A stretch of DNA of 64,000 nt, taken from the NCBI RefSeq assembly GCF_049532905.1, contig NZ_CP064032.1, forward strand, positions 5,022,001 through 5,086,000, written 5' to 3'. The notes beneath the pieces were generated by a model that was not told where the DNA came from, ran no database searches, and saw only the letters and a program-made list of their open reading frames with translations. Every line of letters starts with the position of its first letter. Within the stretch, counting starts at the first letter, position 1. Source of the stretch: Dyella_B nitratireducens. GTDB taxonomy: Bacteria; Pseudomonadota; Gammaproteobacteria; Xanthomonadales; Rhodanobacteraceae. Shown here piece after piece: positions 1-8,382 of the stretch. The position numbers were made by a program, and so were the translations under genes.

Positions 1-224
1 AACTCCTCCAGGACATACCCTTCCGGCATGTTCATCTCGAACAAAGGAAAGAGCTGTTCGTCGCGGTACTGCTCGATCCTATGCGGCATGGTCAGACTGA
101 CTTCGGCCGCTGGATGGATGGAAGGGTGATATTGGAAGAAATACGCGGTCGCTTCGCGCGAGAGGATGCCTGAGTCGCCTTGCGGGGTACTGACCCGCAA
201 ATGCTCGACCGCTTTAGTCTTCAT
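1..224 (-). CDS. hipA: HipA-family kinase toxin, N-terminal part (runs off the window)
   Basis: The reverse strand from the ATG at 224 is open to the window edge and gives 74 residues. They contain the HipA N-terminal signature: SLTMP, then the block LFPLFEMNMPEGYVLEE. HipA proteins are Ser/Thr kinases that phosphorylate glutamyl-tRNA synthetase and cause growth arrest or persistence (family knowledge). The catalytic domain lies outside the window, so activity cannot be judged. The start codon overlaps the 3' end of the upstream XRE gene by 11 bases, the translationally coupled antitoxin-toxin order expected for hipBA. Confidence 0.85.
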   Translation of the reverse strand, partial: MKTKAVEHLRVSTPQGDSGILSREATAYFFQYHPSIHPAAEVSLTMPHRIEQYRDEQLFPLFEMNMPEGYVLEE

Positions 225-471
225 CGGTGAATATCTCCCTCAGCTCTTCGAGCGTGGGACGTCGCGCGGGAGCGACGGATAGCTCCCCGCCCAGGGCATG
301 AGCGACCTTGGCATAGGTTTCGATGGCCACTCGAGGAGAGCCTTGCTCCACTTCGATGACTTTTCGCCGAGGGACGCCGGCCCGGGACGCAAGGTCCTGC
401 TGCGTCAGCCCGCGGTGCTGGCGCATGTTGCGGATGGCGTGACCAAGGCGGGTGAGAGGCGCGGACGACAT
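214..471 (-). CDS. hipB: HipB-like XRE-family antitoxin/repressor
   Basis: An 85-residue helix-turn-helix protein (LGHAIRNMRQHRGLTQQDLA, then GVPRRKVIEVEQG) with the C-terminal tail LEELREIFTDED typical of HipB-like antitoxins. It should bind HipA and repress the hipBA operon. I chose the ATG at 471, where similarity to XRE proteins begins. An in-frame ATG at 489 would add six residues but lies inside the palindrome that looks like the operator. There is no clear Shine-Dalgarno sequence for either start. The gene overlaps hipA by 11 bases. Confidence 0.85.
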   Translation of the reverse strand: MSSAPLTRLGHAIRNMRQHRGLTQQDLASRAGVPRRKVIEVEQGSPRVAIETYAKVAHALGGELSVAPARRPTLEELREIFTDED

Positions 472-489
472 GTGCCATATATTGCACAT
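470..489. promoter_or_regulatory. Probable HipB operator
   Basis: ATGTGC-N8-GCACAT is a perfect 6 bp inverted repeat with an 8 bp spacer, placed at the hipB start. The arm-N8-arm layout is that of known E. coli HipB operators (TATCC-N8-GGATA), although the arm sequence differs. A second imperfect palindrome, 501..518 (TGTCACGTATACGTTACA), lies 11 bp upstream and could be a second operator or overlap the promoter. Binding is inferred. Confidence 0.5.
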
Positions 490-551
490 TTTACCGTCAA
501 TGTCACGTATACGTTACATGCGACAGCCTTCCCGCACGGTGTTCCGGCAAA

Positions 552-1508
552 TCAAAGCTTGCTGGAGCTAACTCCAAACTCGCGCATCCAAACCTGCCCC
601 ACCATGTCATGACCAAAGCTATGGTGCGGTTCCTCCGATACCAGCGAGAAGCCGGCCGCCTGGTAGATACGGCGGGCAGAAACCAGGATGTCGTTGGTCC
701 ATAGCATCATCCTGGCGTAGCCGGCTTCGGTGGCAAAAGCAATGCACGCGTCGACCAGCTGCTTGCCGATGGCCAGGCCGCGCGCCTTCGGGTCGACGAG
801 CAGGCAGCGGAGCTGCGCGACGGTTGGGTCTTCCGCATTGCGCACCACGAACACGCAACCCATGCGCTCGCCATCCACTTCGGCGACCCACATGCGTTCC
901 TTGGCGGGATCGTGCTTGCTGGCGAATTGGGCGAACAGCGTAGCGACCAGGGCTTCGAATGCTTCATTCAAATGGAATTCGTCGGCATAAAGCTGTCCAT
1001 GACGTTCAATCGCCCAGCCGATATCGCCGATGCGATGAGTGCGTATGACGACTTTGCCGGCGTCGTTAGCGGGCGAGAGCAATCGCTGTACTTCCTTCAT
1101 CGACGCCAAAAGACGATGTCGTCCTGGTTCCGAAAGGCGGGACAAATGCGACGCCGTAAGCTGATGCGAGGTGCGGTCCAGTTCGCGGAACGCCTTGCGT
1201 CCCTCGTTCGTCAGCGACAGCAACCATTGCCGTCCGTCCTCTTTGGATGGCTGCCGCGTCAACAGGCCCTGCGTCATGAAACCCTGCACCATGCGGCTGA
1301 GATAACCCGCGTCCAGGCCCAGCAACTCGCCGATCTCGCCCGCGGTGACGGTTTTGCGCGTGCCCAGTTCGAACAGCACGCGAGCTTGCGTCAAGGTAAA
1401 GGGGCTGGCCAGCAGCCCTTCGTCGAGTACGCCGATCTGACGGGTGTAGAAGCGGTTGAAGCTGCGGACGGCTTCGGCTTGATGGGAAAGCGACTCGGAG
1501 ATGGGCAT
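552..1508 (-). CDS. MarR-family regulator fused to GNAT acetyltransferase
   Basis: A 318-residue fusion. Residues 1-145 form a MarR winged helix (LTQARVLFELG, then the recognition-helix region LLGLDAGYLSRMVQGF and wing PSKEDGRQWLLSLT). Residues 155-310 form a GNAT domain with the acetyl-CoA loop region LLVDPKARGLAIGKQL. Fusions of this type are common in proteobacteria, and the acetylated substrate is unknown. Transcription probably starts just upstream, where a MarR-like palindrome lies 42 bp before the ATG, suggesting autorepression. It is monocistronic, tail-to-tail with nothing, and lies between hipB and an AAA ATPase. Confidence 0.9.
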   Translation of the reverse strand: MPISESLSHQAEAVRSFNRFYTRQIGVLDEGLLASPFTLTQARVLFELGTRKTVTAGEIGELLGLDAGYLSRMVQGFMTQGLLTRQPSKEDGRQWLLSLTNEGRKAFRELDRTSHQLTASHLSRLSEPGRHRLLASMKEVQRLLSPANDAGKVVIRTHRIGDIGWAIERHGQLYADEFHLNEAFEALVATLFAQFASKHDPAKERMWVAEVDGERMGCVFVVRNAEDPTVAQLRCLLVDPKARGLAIGKQLVDACIAFATEAGYARMMLWTNDILVSARRIYQAAGFSLVSEEPHHSFGHDMVGQVWMREFGVSSSKL

Positions 1509-1549
1509 GGGCGTACCTTGGGGACCGGTGGCCAGAAGGTACGCCTAGA

Positions 1550-1568
1550 TAGTTGACTCAGTCAACTA
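1550..1568. promoter_or_regulatory. Palindromic MarR-type operator
   Basis: TAGTTGACTCAGTCAACTA has 8 bp perfect arms around a 3 bp centre. Its size and position directly upstream of the marR-GNAT gene fit an autoregulatory MarR operator. TTGA(C/T)-type arms are usual in the family. Binding is inferred. Confidence 0.6.
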
Positions 1569-1579
1569 TGGGTGGATCG

Positions 1580-2746
1580 CTAACGCTCAGGCCAATGCCA
1601 TGCCGGTTCATCCAGTTCCCGTTGCCCGATGATGCGTGTCTGGCTTAGCTCCTTTTCGAGTGAGATGGTGTTGCAGACAGGCAGGTCTTCGAGCGCAGCA
1701 ATAAGCCTGGATGCGTGCGATATCACCCATAGCTGGCTTTTCGATGCAGCTTGTCCGATCAAGCGCGCCAAGGCGGGGAGCAGGTCGGGATGAAGACTGG
1801 TCTCCGGCTCGTTCAACACCATCAGGGATGGCGGCCGTGGCGTATGCAGCGCGGCGATCCACAGCAGGTAGCGCAGCGTGCCGTCCGACAATTCGCTGGC
1901 GGAAAGCGGGCGCAACAAGCCGTGTTGTTTGAAGATTAGGCCGAAGCGGTCATTGCTGATGTCTACCCCGACCGACGCGCCAGGAAAAGCGTCCTCGACG
2001 GCTTCATCCAGAGCTTGTCCATCGCCAATCTCGCGAATGGTCTGCCAGGCTGCTGCGAGATCGCTGCCGTCGTGGCTCAGTACTGGGGTACGCGTGCCCA
2101 GTTGTGCCAATCGCGCCGGTGCATCTCGGTCCGAGCGGAAATGGTCGTAGAAACGCCAGCCGCGAATTGCCTCGCGCATCGTTAGCACTTCTGGCGCACG
2201 CTCGGGATCTGCAAGTTGGGTGAACATGCTTTCGAACGGGTTGAGGTGTTTGGCCACGACACGCCAGCTGCGCCCGTCCTTGACCTTTGCCAGTGAGCCT
2301 TGCCGATCAACCAGGACATTCGAGGGACGCAGGAAAGGCCCGGCCCAAATAGCCTCGCGCTTGATCTCCGGATCGAGGCTGAAAGCGGTTGGTGCATTCG
2401 CCGGTGCGGGAAGACCGAGGTCGATCGCGTAGCCGAAATCGTCGCCGGCAAAACCAAGCCTGAGCGCAATCGGTTCCAGGCGTGGCCCACCCTGGACCGG
2501 CACCTCGCCCTGCAACATCCTGCGCGATATACGTTCGGGCCCGGCCCACAGTGTCGAGGACAAGCCACCCTCACGCGCCAGCGCATTCACTACACCGCCA
2601 TGCGCGGTTTCAGCGAGCAAGCGCAAGGCGCGATAAAGATTCGATTTGCCGCTGCCGTTGGGGCCGGTGATCAGGTTCAATCGACCCAGTGGAAGGGTCA
2701 GTGAACGCAAGGAACGGTAATTGGCTATCGCCAGCGTTGTAAGCAT
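1580..2746 (-). CDS. AAA family ATPase (ABC/OLD-like), function unknown
   Basis: A 388-residue protein with Walker A GPNGSGKSN (residues 28-36) directly after the first strands (LAIANYRSL), and a Walker B region LMVLNEPETSLHP near residues 308-320, followed by a switch histidine context VISHAS. This is the single-domain SMC/ABC-like AAA_15/AAA_21 class that includes orphan ATPases and ATPase parts of defence systems. No nuclease (TOPRIM) domain or partner gene is visible. I chose ATG 2746 because homology starts there; an upstream extension to 2920 would read through a repeat element. The role is unknown and no defence function can be claimed. Confidence 0.8.
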   Translation of the reverse strand: MLTTLAIANYRSLRSLTLPLGRLNLITGPNGSGKSNLYRALRLLAETAHGGVVNALAREGGLSSTLWAGPERISRRMLQGEVPVQGGPRLEPIALRLGFAGDDFGYAIDLGLPAPANAPTAFSLDPEIKREAIWAGPFLRPSNVLVDRQGSLAKVKDGRSWRVVAKHLNPFESMFTQLADPERAPEVLTMREAIRGWRFYDHFRSDRDAPARLAQLGTRTPVLSHDGSDLAAAWQTIREIGDGQALDEAVEDAFPGASVGVDISNDRFGLIFKQHGLLRPLSASELSDGTLRYLLWIAALHTPRPPSLMVLNEPETSLHPDLLPALARLIGQAASKSQLWVISHASRLIAALEDLPVCNTISLEKELSQTRIIGQRELDEPAWHWPER

Positions 2747-2821
2747 GCGTGGTCGTCCGAGACAGGCATCCAGAGGCCGCATGACTACACGAAGTACTTG
2801 GACCGAGCAAGATCGTGGTCC

Positions 2822-2893
2822 GTAGGTTGGGGTGCAAACCCCAACATCGCCATCCACATACATTCCGATGTTGGGGTTTGCACCCCAACCTAC
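2822..2893. repeat. GTAGGTTGGGG palindromic repeat, copy 1
   Basis: A 72 bp inverted repeat, GTAGGTTGGGGTGCAAACCC ... closing with the reverse complement. Each arm is itself a small hairpin (TTGGGGT-GCA-AACCCCAA), so the element can fold as two hairpins or one long stem. Five further copies occur in this window (8095, 27415, 33640, 48031 and a split copy at 59751). It is a REP/BIME-like intergenic element with no coding capacity. Confidence 0.9.
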
Positions 2894-2971
2894 GAGTACT
2901 TGCAAAGACGTTTTCGGCAAGCACGGCGCTCACCCCAACCTTATCCTCGCAGGGAGGAGCGGCAAGGCATG

Positions 2972-5900
2972 CTAGTTCGGCATCCACGCATCCCGCCAAG
3001 CCACCAGCTTGTCGCCTTCCAGCATCCAATCCTTCAGCACCGCATCGCGCAACGCATCGCCAGTCTTCGCCGTCGCATCCAGGTCATCCAGGTGCATACG
3101 AATCGCGCTCATCCAATCCTTGTAGCGATTCTTTACGCGCGTAGCCGGCAGATCATTCTGATAGCACACGATGTCGGTGCAGATCACCGGAAAGCCGCAG
3201 GCACCGTATTCGAGCAGGCGCAAATTGCTCTTGCATTCATTGAACGCATTCTCTTCCAGCGGTGCCAGCGCAAGATCCAGATTCAGTGAAGCGAGTTTGC
3301 GCGGATATTCCTCGATCGGTACGCCGGTATGGAATTCATGCACATAGGGACGCAGCTTGTCGGGGCACATGCCGAAGAACACCCATTCCACTTCGTCGGC
3401 CAGATCGCGCACCACGTCGGCAATCAATTCCAGGTCGCCACGGTGACTGGATCCGCCGCCCCAGCCCACGCGTGGCTTGCGACTGACACGGCGCTGCGAT
3501 GACAAATGGCTCCACCAATCCACGGGTAGGCGGTTCAGTACCACGCGGATATCGCCGTGGAAGCCTTTGAATTCTTCCGCCAAGGTATCCGTGGAAACCA
3601 CGAAACGGTCCACCGTGGACAGGGCGCGGCGCAGCGACTTCACCACGTCCTTGGGCATAAGGCCGTGGAACATGCTCTTCACCGGGATCTGCTGGATCAG
3701 GTCGTCCAGTTCGAACACTTTGAAGGCCTTGGAATAATCGCGATAGCTTTCCAGCAGCTTGATCTGGTGTTCGTTGATCTGCCGCTGCATCACCAATGAG
3801 GTGGGCTGGAAGCGTTCCATCGCCACCGGCGTCAAATGCACACCGGCGATGACGCCCTCCACCATGCCCTCGCGTTGCATCGAAGCAAACGGTTGGCGGA
3901 TGCGGTAATGACCACAGCCGTGTTCGTCCGCCGCGACGCAGAACATGCGCGGCAACAGCGGACTCGCAAACGGTTGCCAGGCTTTGCTGCGCAGAGGATC
4001 CAGTTCAAACCCCGACCCATCGATGCTGAGGTTGGTGCTGTAAGCGGGATCGCGCGCGAGCAGCGTCAGCCACTTGCGGTACATCGCGTGCTGCTCGCCT
4101 TCGAAGCGTTTCTGCTTGGCTTCCTGCGCGGTTTTGTCCACCTTGTTCTGGCTGACGTTGCCCACGTGCATCAGGCGCGCATACGGCGTCCATACGGCGA
4201 GGTAGCCGGCTTTGTGCACTTTCAGGCACAAGTCGATGTCGTTGTAGGAAACCTTGAAATCCTGCTCGTCCAGGCCGCCCACTTCGTCGTAGACGGACTT
4301 GCGGATCATCAGGCACGCCGCCGTGACCGCGGTGTAGTTCTGATCCACGCGCAGGCGATGCATGTAGCCGTCCGCTTCCATCGGCTGGCCGATGAACGGG
4401 TGATCGGCCGGGCCGCGCAAGCCCAGCACCACACCACCGTGCTGGATGCGGCCATCAGGGAAATGCAGCTTGGCGCCGACAATGCCGACTTCCGGGCGCT
4501 GTGCATGGTTGAGCAGCGCTTCGATCCAGTCCGCGTGCAATACGGCTGTATCGTTGTTGAGCAAGATCAGGTATTCGCCACGTGCCTGCGCCGCCGCAAA
4601 GTTGTTGATGGCCGAATAATTGAACGGATGCGGGTAGCGCAACACACGCAACTGCTGGCTATTCAATCGCGCGATGCCGTCGAGGTAGGCGCATGCCGCC
4701 GGTTCTTCGGTGTTGTTGTCGATGATCAGCAACTCGTAGTTGAAGTAGCTGGTCTTGGACAGCAGGCTGTCGATCAGGCCGTTGAGCAGCGGCAGCTGAT
4801 CCTTGGTCGGCACAATGATCGACACCAGCGGCTGCCGTGCATGCTGGTACACCACGCGGTTGAAGCCGGGCAGGACGCCCGGCTCCATGCGATGCGGCAC
4901 GCGGATGCGGGTGAGATGGTTGGCGACGATCGCTGCGCTGTGTGCTTTGACCGTCTCTGAGGTCAGCCATTGGCCATACGGCAGTGCAGCGCGGTGCATC
5001 ACTTCGGCGATATGGCCGATGGCTTGCAGCCCGTCGGTTTCGATCAGCCGGAACAGCAGGTCGTACGGCGCCATGTCGCCGTAATGCGCCTGCAGGCCAC
5101 CCAGCTCGATGCAGCGCTGGCGTTGCAAGGCCAGTGCCCGGCCCACGTAGGGATAGCTGCGCAGCATGTCGAGGTTGAAGTCCGGCTTGAAGATCGGCTG
5201 CTCGAACATGCCGCCGATGTGTGCGTCTTCATCGAAATAGACGGCGCGCAGATAAGGATGCGACACCGCGCGCTCGGCCAACAGCAGCAAGGCGGCCGGA
5301 TGCAACAGGTCGCCGGCATGGAGCAGTTGCACCCAGTCCGCGTCGCTGGCGGCGATCTCGCTGTTGAGGCGCTGCATGACGTCGTCGCTGCCGATCACGC
5401 TCAACTGGTAGTGCGGATAATGCTGTGCTTCCAGGCTGTTCTGCGTGGCCTGCACGGCTTCCACGTTGTTGTCGCGATCGATCACGATCACCTGCACGCG
5501 CGGGGCGCCGTAGGCTTCGATACGGCGCATGGCCTGCGCTACGGCGGTTGCGCTGAGTTGCAGTTGCGTCTGCCAATGCTTGTAGAGATTCGAGGGCGGC
5601 GGCGGAATCAGCCACTCGGGAATGATCTTCAGATGGCGGTCGGTGCGGTTCCAGCAATCACCTTCATGGATTTCACGTGCAAAGGCTTCGTTGATGTTGC
5701 GGCCGTGCCCGGTCCATTCCGCCGAGGCGTCGATCAACAGGCGCTTGCATAGCCAGGTGACGCGCTCGGCCGGCGAGGCCAGGCCGAGCAGCGTTTCCAG
5801 GCCGGCTTCATAAGCGATCTGCCACAGGCCCACATACACCGGAATCTGTTTTTCTACCGGCTGCCGTGCGCGCCATTCGCCGCCGTGGAAGGAGAGGCTT

Positions 5901-7960
5901 TCGCCATCCGGTTCCAGGTAAATGTGCGCAGGCAGGGCATCCAGCCATTCGCCGGGAATCTTGTCCTCGTCGTTGGCCTGCGCGTAGATGAGTGCTCCCC
6001 ATTTGCGCAGCAGTGCGACCAGCAGGTCCGTGCGCTGGTCGTGGATGGCTTTGCGGATCAACACCAGCAGCGAACGTCCGGTGGCGAGCGGGTGCGGCTC
6101 GCGTACGGGGTCGAAAGCAGAGCCTACCCAGGTCGCCTCAGGCGACAGCGCGCGCGGCGCGACTCGCAAGGCGCCGTTCTCCAAGACGTATTCGGTAACG
6201 GTATTGCCTGCGGGAACGCGATTATCGGCAAAGCTTTGTGCAAGAACGTTCGTGCGCAAGGGAGAGGACGTACCGCTGCGGCGCGCCACCAGCAGCAGGC
6301 CTGGTGCGTGCTCGGCCAGTGTCCCCGCCTCATAGTGCATTTCCCATTGCACCGCCTCCTTGCCGGCATCGCGCAGCAAGGGGCGCTGTGCGATCAGATC
6401 GTCCAGGCGCAACTCAGGTGCGGCTTGTTGTGCTTGCGCGGAAATCAGTACTTCCGGCAGCAGGGCATCCGGGAAGGCGAGCTGGGTGTCGATCTCGGCG
6501 AAGCCCGTTGCGCGCAAGGCAGCTTCGATCTTCACGCGCGAGGGAATGTCGCGCAGTGCGCGCGATGCCTGGCGGTTGGGCAGCGCCAGCATGAGAACGC
6601 CGTTGGGCTTCAACGCTTTGGCAGCGGTAACGATCGCTTCACCCAGGGCATCCGCGCGCGGCCAGGCTTCGGCGTAATCGTCCGCGACCGCGAGCGATAC
6701 CACGTCGTATTCGGCCTGCAAAGCCAGTTCACGCAGGCTCGCCTGGAACACGCGTACGTGCGGGCAATCACGCACGCGCGCCGCCGCAACACGCGCCCAG
6801 TGCGGTGCGAATTCGATGGCATCCACCACGCAGCCGCGTTCGGCCCAGGCGCGTGTCAGTGCGCCGCCGCCACAGCCGATCTCCAACACCCGGGTGCCGG
6901 GAGGAAAGGCGTCGAATGCCTGCAACAGGTTGGCGCGCCGGGGAGACAGATGCAGGGCGCTGGTGCGGGTGTGAATGTCTCTTGCCAATACCGGTGAATA
7001 AACCCTGGTATCGGCGGCGTCTTTCACCACGTCATACAACTGCGAGGCAAGGGCATGGATGGTCTTGTGTGCGGGACGGTCGCGCAGCGGCGAATGCCAC
7101 ACACCTTCCTCGTTACGCACGAAACTATCCAGCGGCCACGTCGGTGGCAGTACGCCCAGTTGTGCGACGACGCGCAGTACGACGTCGTCATGCGTTTCGT
7201 TGAGGACTTTTTCATGCACCAGAAACCAGCTCCAATCCCTGGTGCCTGTGCTGTCGGCCAGCGGTTTGGCGAATTTCAGCCGGCATTCCTCTTCCGACTT
7301 GCTCCAGTAGTGGTTGATGCGCAGCTTTTCCACCGACACTTTTTCAGTAAATGCGCCATCCATGGGGCGGCCGTTTTCATCCACGGCACGCATGTTGTCG
7401 GCGTACAGCATGAAGTGTGGATTGGTGCATGCAACGACCTTGGACGGCTGCACGATGCTCTTGATGTGCGTGTTCTCCGGACGATAGCTGCCATCCGGTT
7501 GCCGATAGGGGATGCCGCCGTCGAGCACGCCGCGGCGCAGATAATTCCCCAGTACGCCGCCCGGCGGCTTGGTTATATGGCCGCCGGAGCCAAACATCAC
7601 CCAGTTCACGCCCACAGCGGGGTGGTCCGCATAATCGGCCAGCACGTCCGGCAAAAGTTTGGCGTTGGGGGCGAACAGGAATTCGTCGATGTCGATGAAG
7701 GCAATCCAGTCCGCTTCGCTGCCGTGCGTCTTCAGGCAGTGCTCGTATGCCTGCAACTGTGCTGGATGCTGCGGCCATTCGTGCAGTACCACTGCGCCGG
7801 AAGCCATATGCGGCTGCAACGCGTCAAGGTAACGATCCGAGCTGTTGTTGTTGTACAGGTAGAAGCGTTCCACGCCCATGAGCTGGTGGAACTCGACCCA
7901 TTCGCGCAGGTAGGCGGCCTCGTCCTTGAACACCGCGCAAATCGCAAGCACACAACGCAT
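2972..7960 (-). CDS. Giant multidomain glycosyltransferase/methyltransferase, probably flagellin-modifying
   Basis: 1662 residues with at least four recognisable catalytic-type domains. Residues 1-250: GT92/GT2-like transferase (VFKDEAAYLREWVEFHQLMG; DIDEF at 90-94). Residues 345-480: SAM methyltransferase (VLEIGCGGG at 358-366). Residues 820-1000: degenerate GT-A-like fold. Residues 1045-1290: canonical GT2 (SIIVPTKD; LLNNDTA; VSYNDIDLCLK). Residues 1338-1662: GT-B-like end (LLEYGACGFPVICTD). The start ATG at 7960 has a GAGGAAA ribosome site. It is divergent from flagellin with its own sigma54-type promoter at 8053..8068. The context suggests flagellin O-glycosylation; the sugar and target are inferred. 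Confidence 0.88.
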   Translation of the reverse strand: MRCVLAICAVFKDEAAYLREWVEFHQLMGVERFYLYNNNSSDRYLDALQPHMASGAVVLHEWPQHPAQLQAYEHCLKTHGSEADWIAFIDIDEFLFAPNAKLLPDVLADYADHPAVGVNWVMFGSGGHITKPPGGVLGNYLRRGVLDGGIPYRQPDGSYRPENTHIKSIVQPSKVVACTNPHFMLYADNMRAVDENGRPMDGAFTEKVSVEKLRINHYWSKSEEECRLKFAKPLADSTGTRDWSWFLVHEKVLNETHDDVVLRVVAQLGVLPPTWPLDSFVRNEEGVWHSPLRDRPAHKTIHALASQLYDVVKDAADTRVYSPVLARDIHTRTSALHLSPRRANLLQAFDAFPPGTRVLEIGCGGGALTRAWAERGCVVDAIEFAPHWARVAAARVRDCPHVRVFQASLRELALQAEYDVVSLAVADDYAEAWPRADALGEAIVTAAKALKPNGVLMLALPNRQASRALRDIPSRVKIEAALRATGFAEIDTQLAFPDALLPEVLISAQAQQAAPELRLDDLIAQRPLLRDAGKEAVQWEMHYEAGTLAEHAPGLLLVARRSGTSSPLRTNVLAQSFADNRVPAGNTVTEYVLENGALRVAPRALSPEATWVGSAFDPVREPHPLATGRSLLVLIRKAIHDQRTDLLVALLRKWGALIYAQANDEDKIPGEWLDALPAHIYLEPDGESLSFHGGEWRARQPVEKQIPVYVGLWQIAYEAGLETLLGLASPAERVTWLCKRLLIDASAEWTGHGRNINEAFAREIHEGDCWNRTDRHLKIIPEWLIPPPPSNLYKHWQTQLQLSATAVAQAMRRIEAYGAPRVQVIVIDRDNNVEAVQATQNSLEAQHYPHYQLSVIGSDDVMQRLNSEIAASDADWVQLLHAGDLLHPAALLLLAERAVSHPYLRAVYFDEDAHIGGMFEQPIFKPDFNLDMLRSYPYVGRALALQRQRCIELGGLQAHYGDMAPYDLLFRLIETDGLQAIGHIAEVMHRAALPYGQWLTSETVKAHSAAIVANHLTRIRVPHRMEPGVLPGFNRVVYQHARQPLVSIIVPTKDQLPLLNGLIDSLLSKTSYFNYELLIIDNNTEEPAACAYLDGIARLNSQQLRVLRYPHPFNYSAINNFAAAQARGEYLILLNNDTAVLHADWIEALLNHAQRPEVGIVGAKLHFPDGRIQHGGVVLGLRGPADHPFIGQPMEADGYMHRLRVDQNYTAVTAACLMIRKSVYDEVGGLDEQDFKVSYNDIDLCLKVHKAGYLAVWTPYARLMHVGNVSQNKVDKTAQEAKQKRFEGEQHAMYRKWLTLLARDPAYSTNLSIDGSGFELDPLRSKAWQPFASPLLPRMFCVAADEHGCGHYRIRQPFASMQREGMVEGVIAGVHLTPVAMERFQPTSLVMQRQINEHQIKLLESYRDYSKAFKVFELDDLIQQIPVKSMFHGLMPKDVVKSLRRALSTVDRFVVSTDTLAEEFKGFHGDIRVVLNRLPVDWWSHLSSQRRVSRKPRVGWGGGSSHRGDLELIADVVRDLADEVEWVFFGMCPDKLRPYVHEFHTGVPIEEYPRKLASLNLDLALAPLEENAFNECKSNLRLLEYGACGFPVICTDIVCYQNDLPATRVKNRYKDWMSAIRMHLDDLDATAKTGDALRDAVLKDWMLEGDKLVAWRDAWMPN

Positions 7961-8052
7961 GTGGTTTCCTCGTCTGATCGATAGGGCGTGGGCGCGCTGG
8001 CGTCGGAAATCTGACGCTTCCGGCGCGTTCCAAGCCGGTATGCGAGGGTGGG

Positions 8053-8068
8053 AGCAATGTTGGTGCCA
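8053..8068 (-). promoter_or_regulatory. Sigma54 (RpoN) -24/-12 promoter for the glycosyltransferase
   Basis: On the minus strand TGGCACCAACATTGCT matches TGGCACG-N4-TTGCW with a single difference. It lies about 95 bp upstream of the glycosyltransferase ATG, placing this enzyme under RpoN and probably FleQ, like the fliE and fliL operons. Confidence 0.75.
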
Positions 8069-8094
8069 AGGAACCTTAATTGGGGCGGGCAGCG

Positions 8095-8168
8095 GTAGGT
8101 TGGGGTGCAAACCCCAACATCACCATTTATGCATGCATGGCAATGTTGGGGTTTGCACCCCAACCTAC
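8095..8168. repeat. GTAGGTTGGGG palindromic repeat, copy 2
   Basis: A 74 bp intact copy between the divergent glycosyltransferase promoter and the fliC promoter. Both outer arms are perfect, with a short variable centre. Confidence 0.9.
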
Positions 8169-8273
8169 AGTGATCGGCGCAGCTCGACAGGATCACCCAA
8201 ACCTTTAGCGCTCTCCATCACACTTTTCATACTTATCTCGTTGGGCCAACAGCAAAAAGTTTTTGGAGGCGCC

Positions 8274-8300
8274 TCAAGTAATCCCACCCAGCGCCGAAAA
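8274..8300 (+). promoter_or_regulatory. Sigma28 (FliA) promoter of fliC
   Basis: TCAAGTAA-N11-GCCGAAAA, close to the FliA consensus TAAAGTTT-N11-GCCGATAA. It lies 83 bp upstream of the flagellin ATG. Confidence 0.85.
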
Positions 8301-8382
8301 AGTCCCTGAGGCGGTCGGCACAGCAAACGTGACTGGATCCCGCCGGTATGAGTACCAACTATCCGGTTTCAGGAGACATTCC

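Noticed and set aside
1580..2746. AAA ATPase plus hipBA as a defence island
   Set aside because: No nuclease, methylase or phage-defence partner is adjacent; orphan ATPases of this kind are common.
2822..2893. Palindromic repeats as a CRISPR array
   Set aside because: Copies are dispersed over 58 kb, with no spacer-repeat tandem arrangement and no cas genes.
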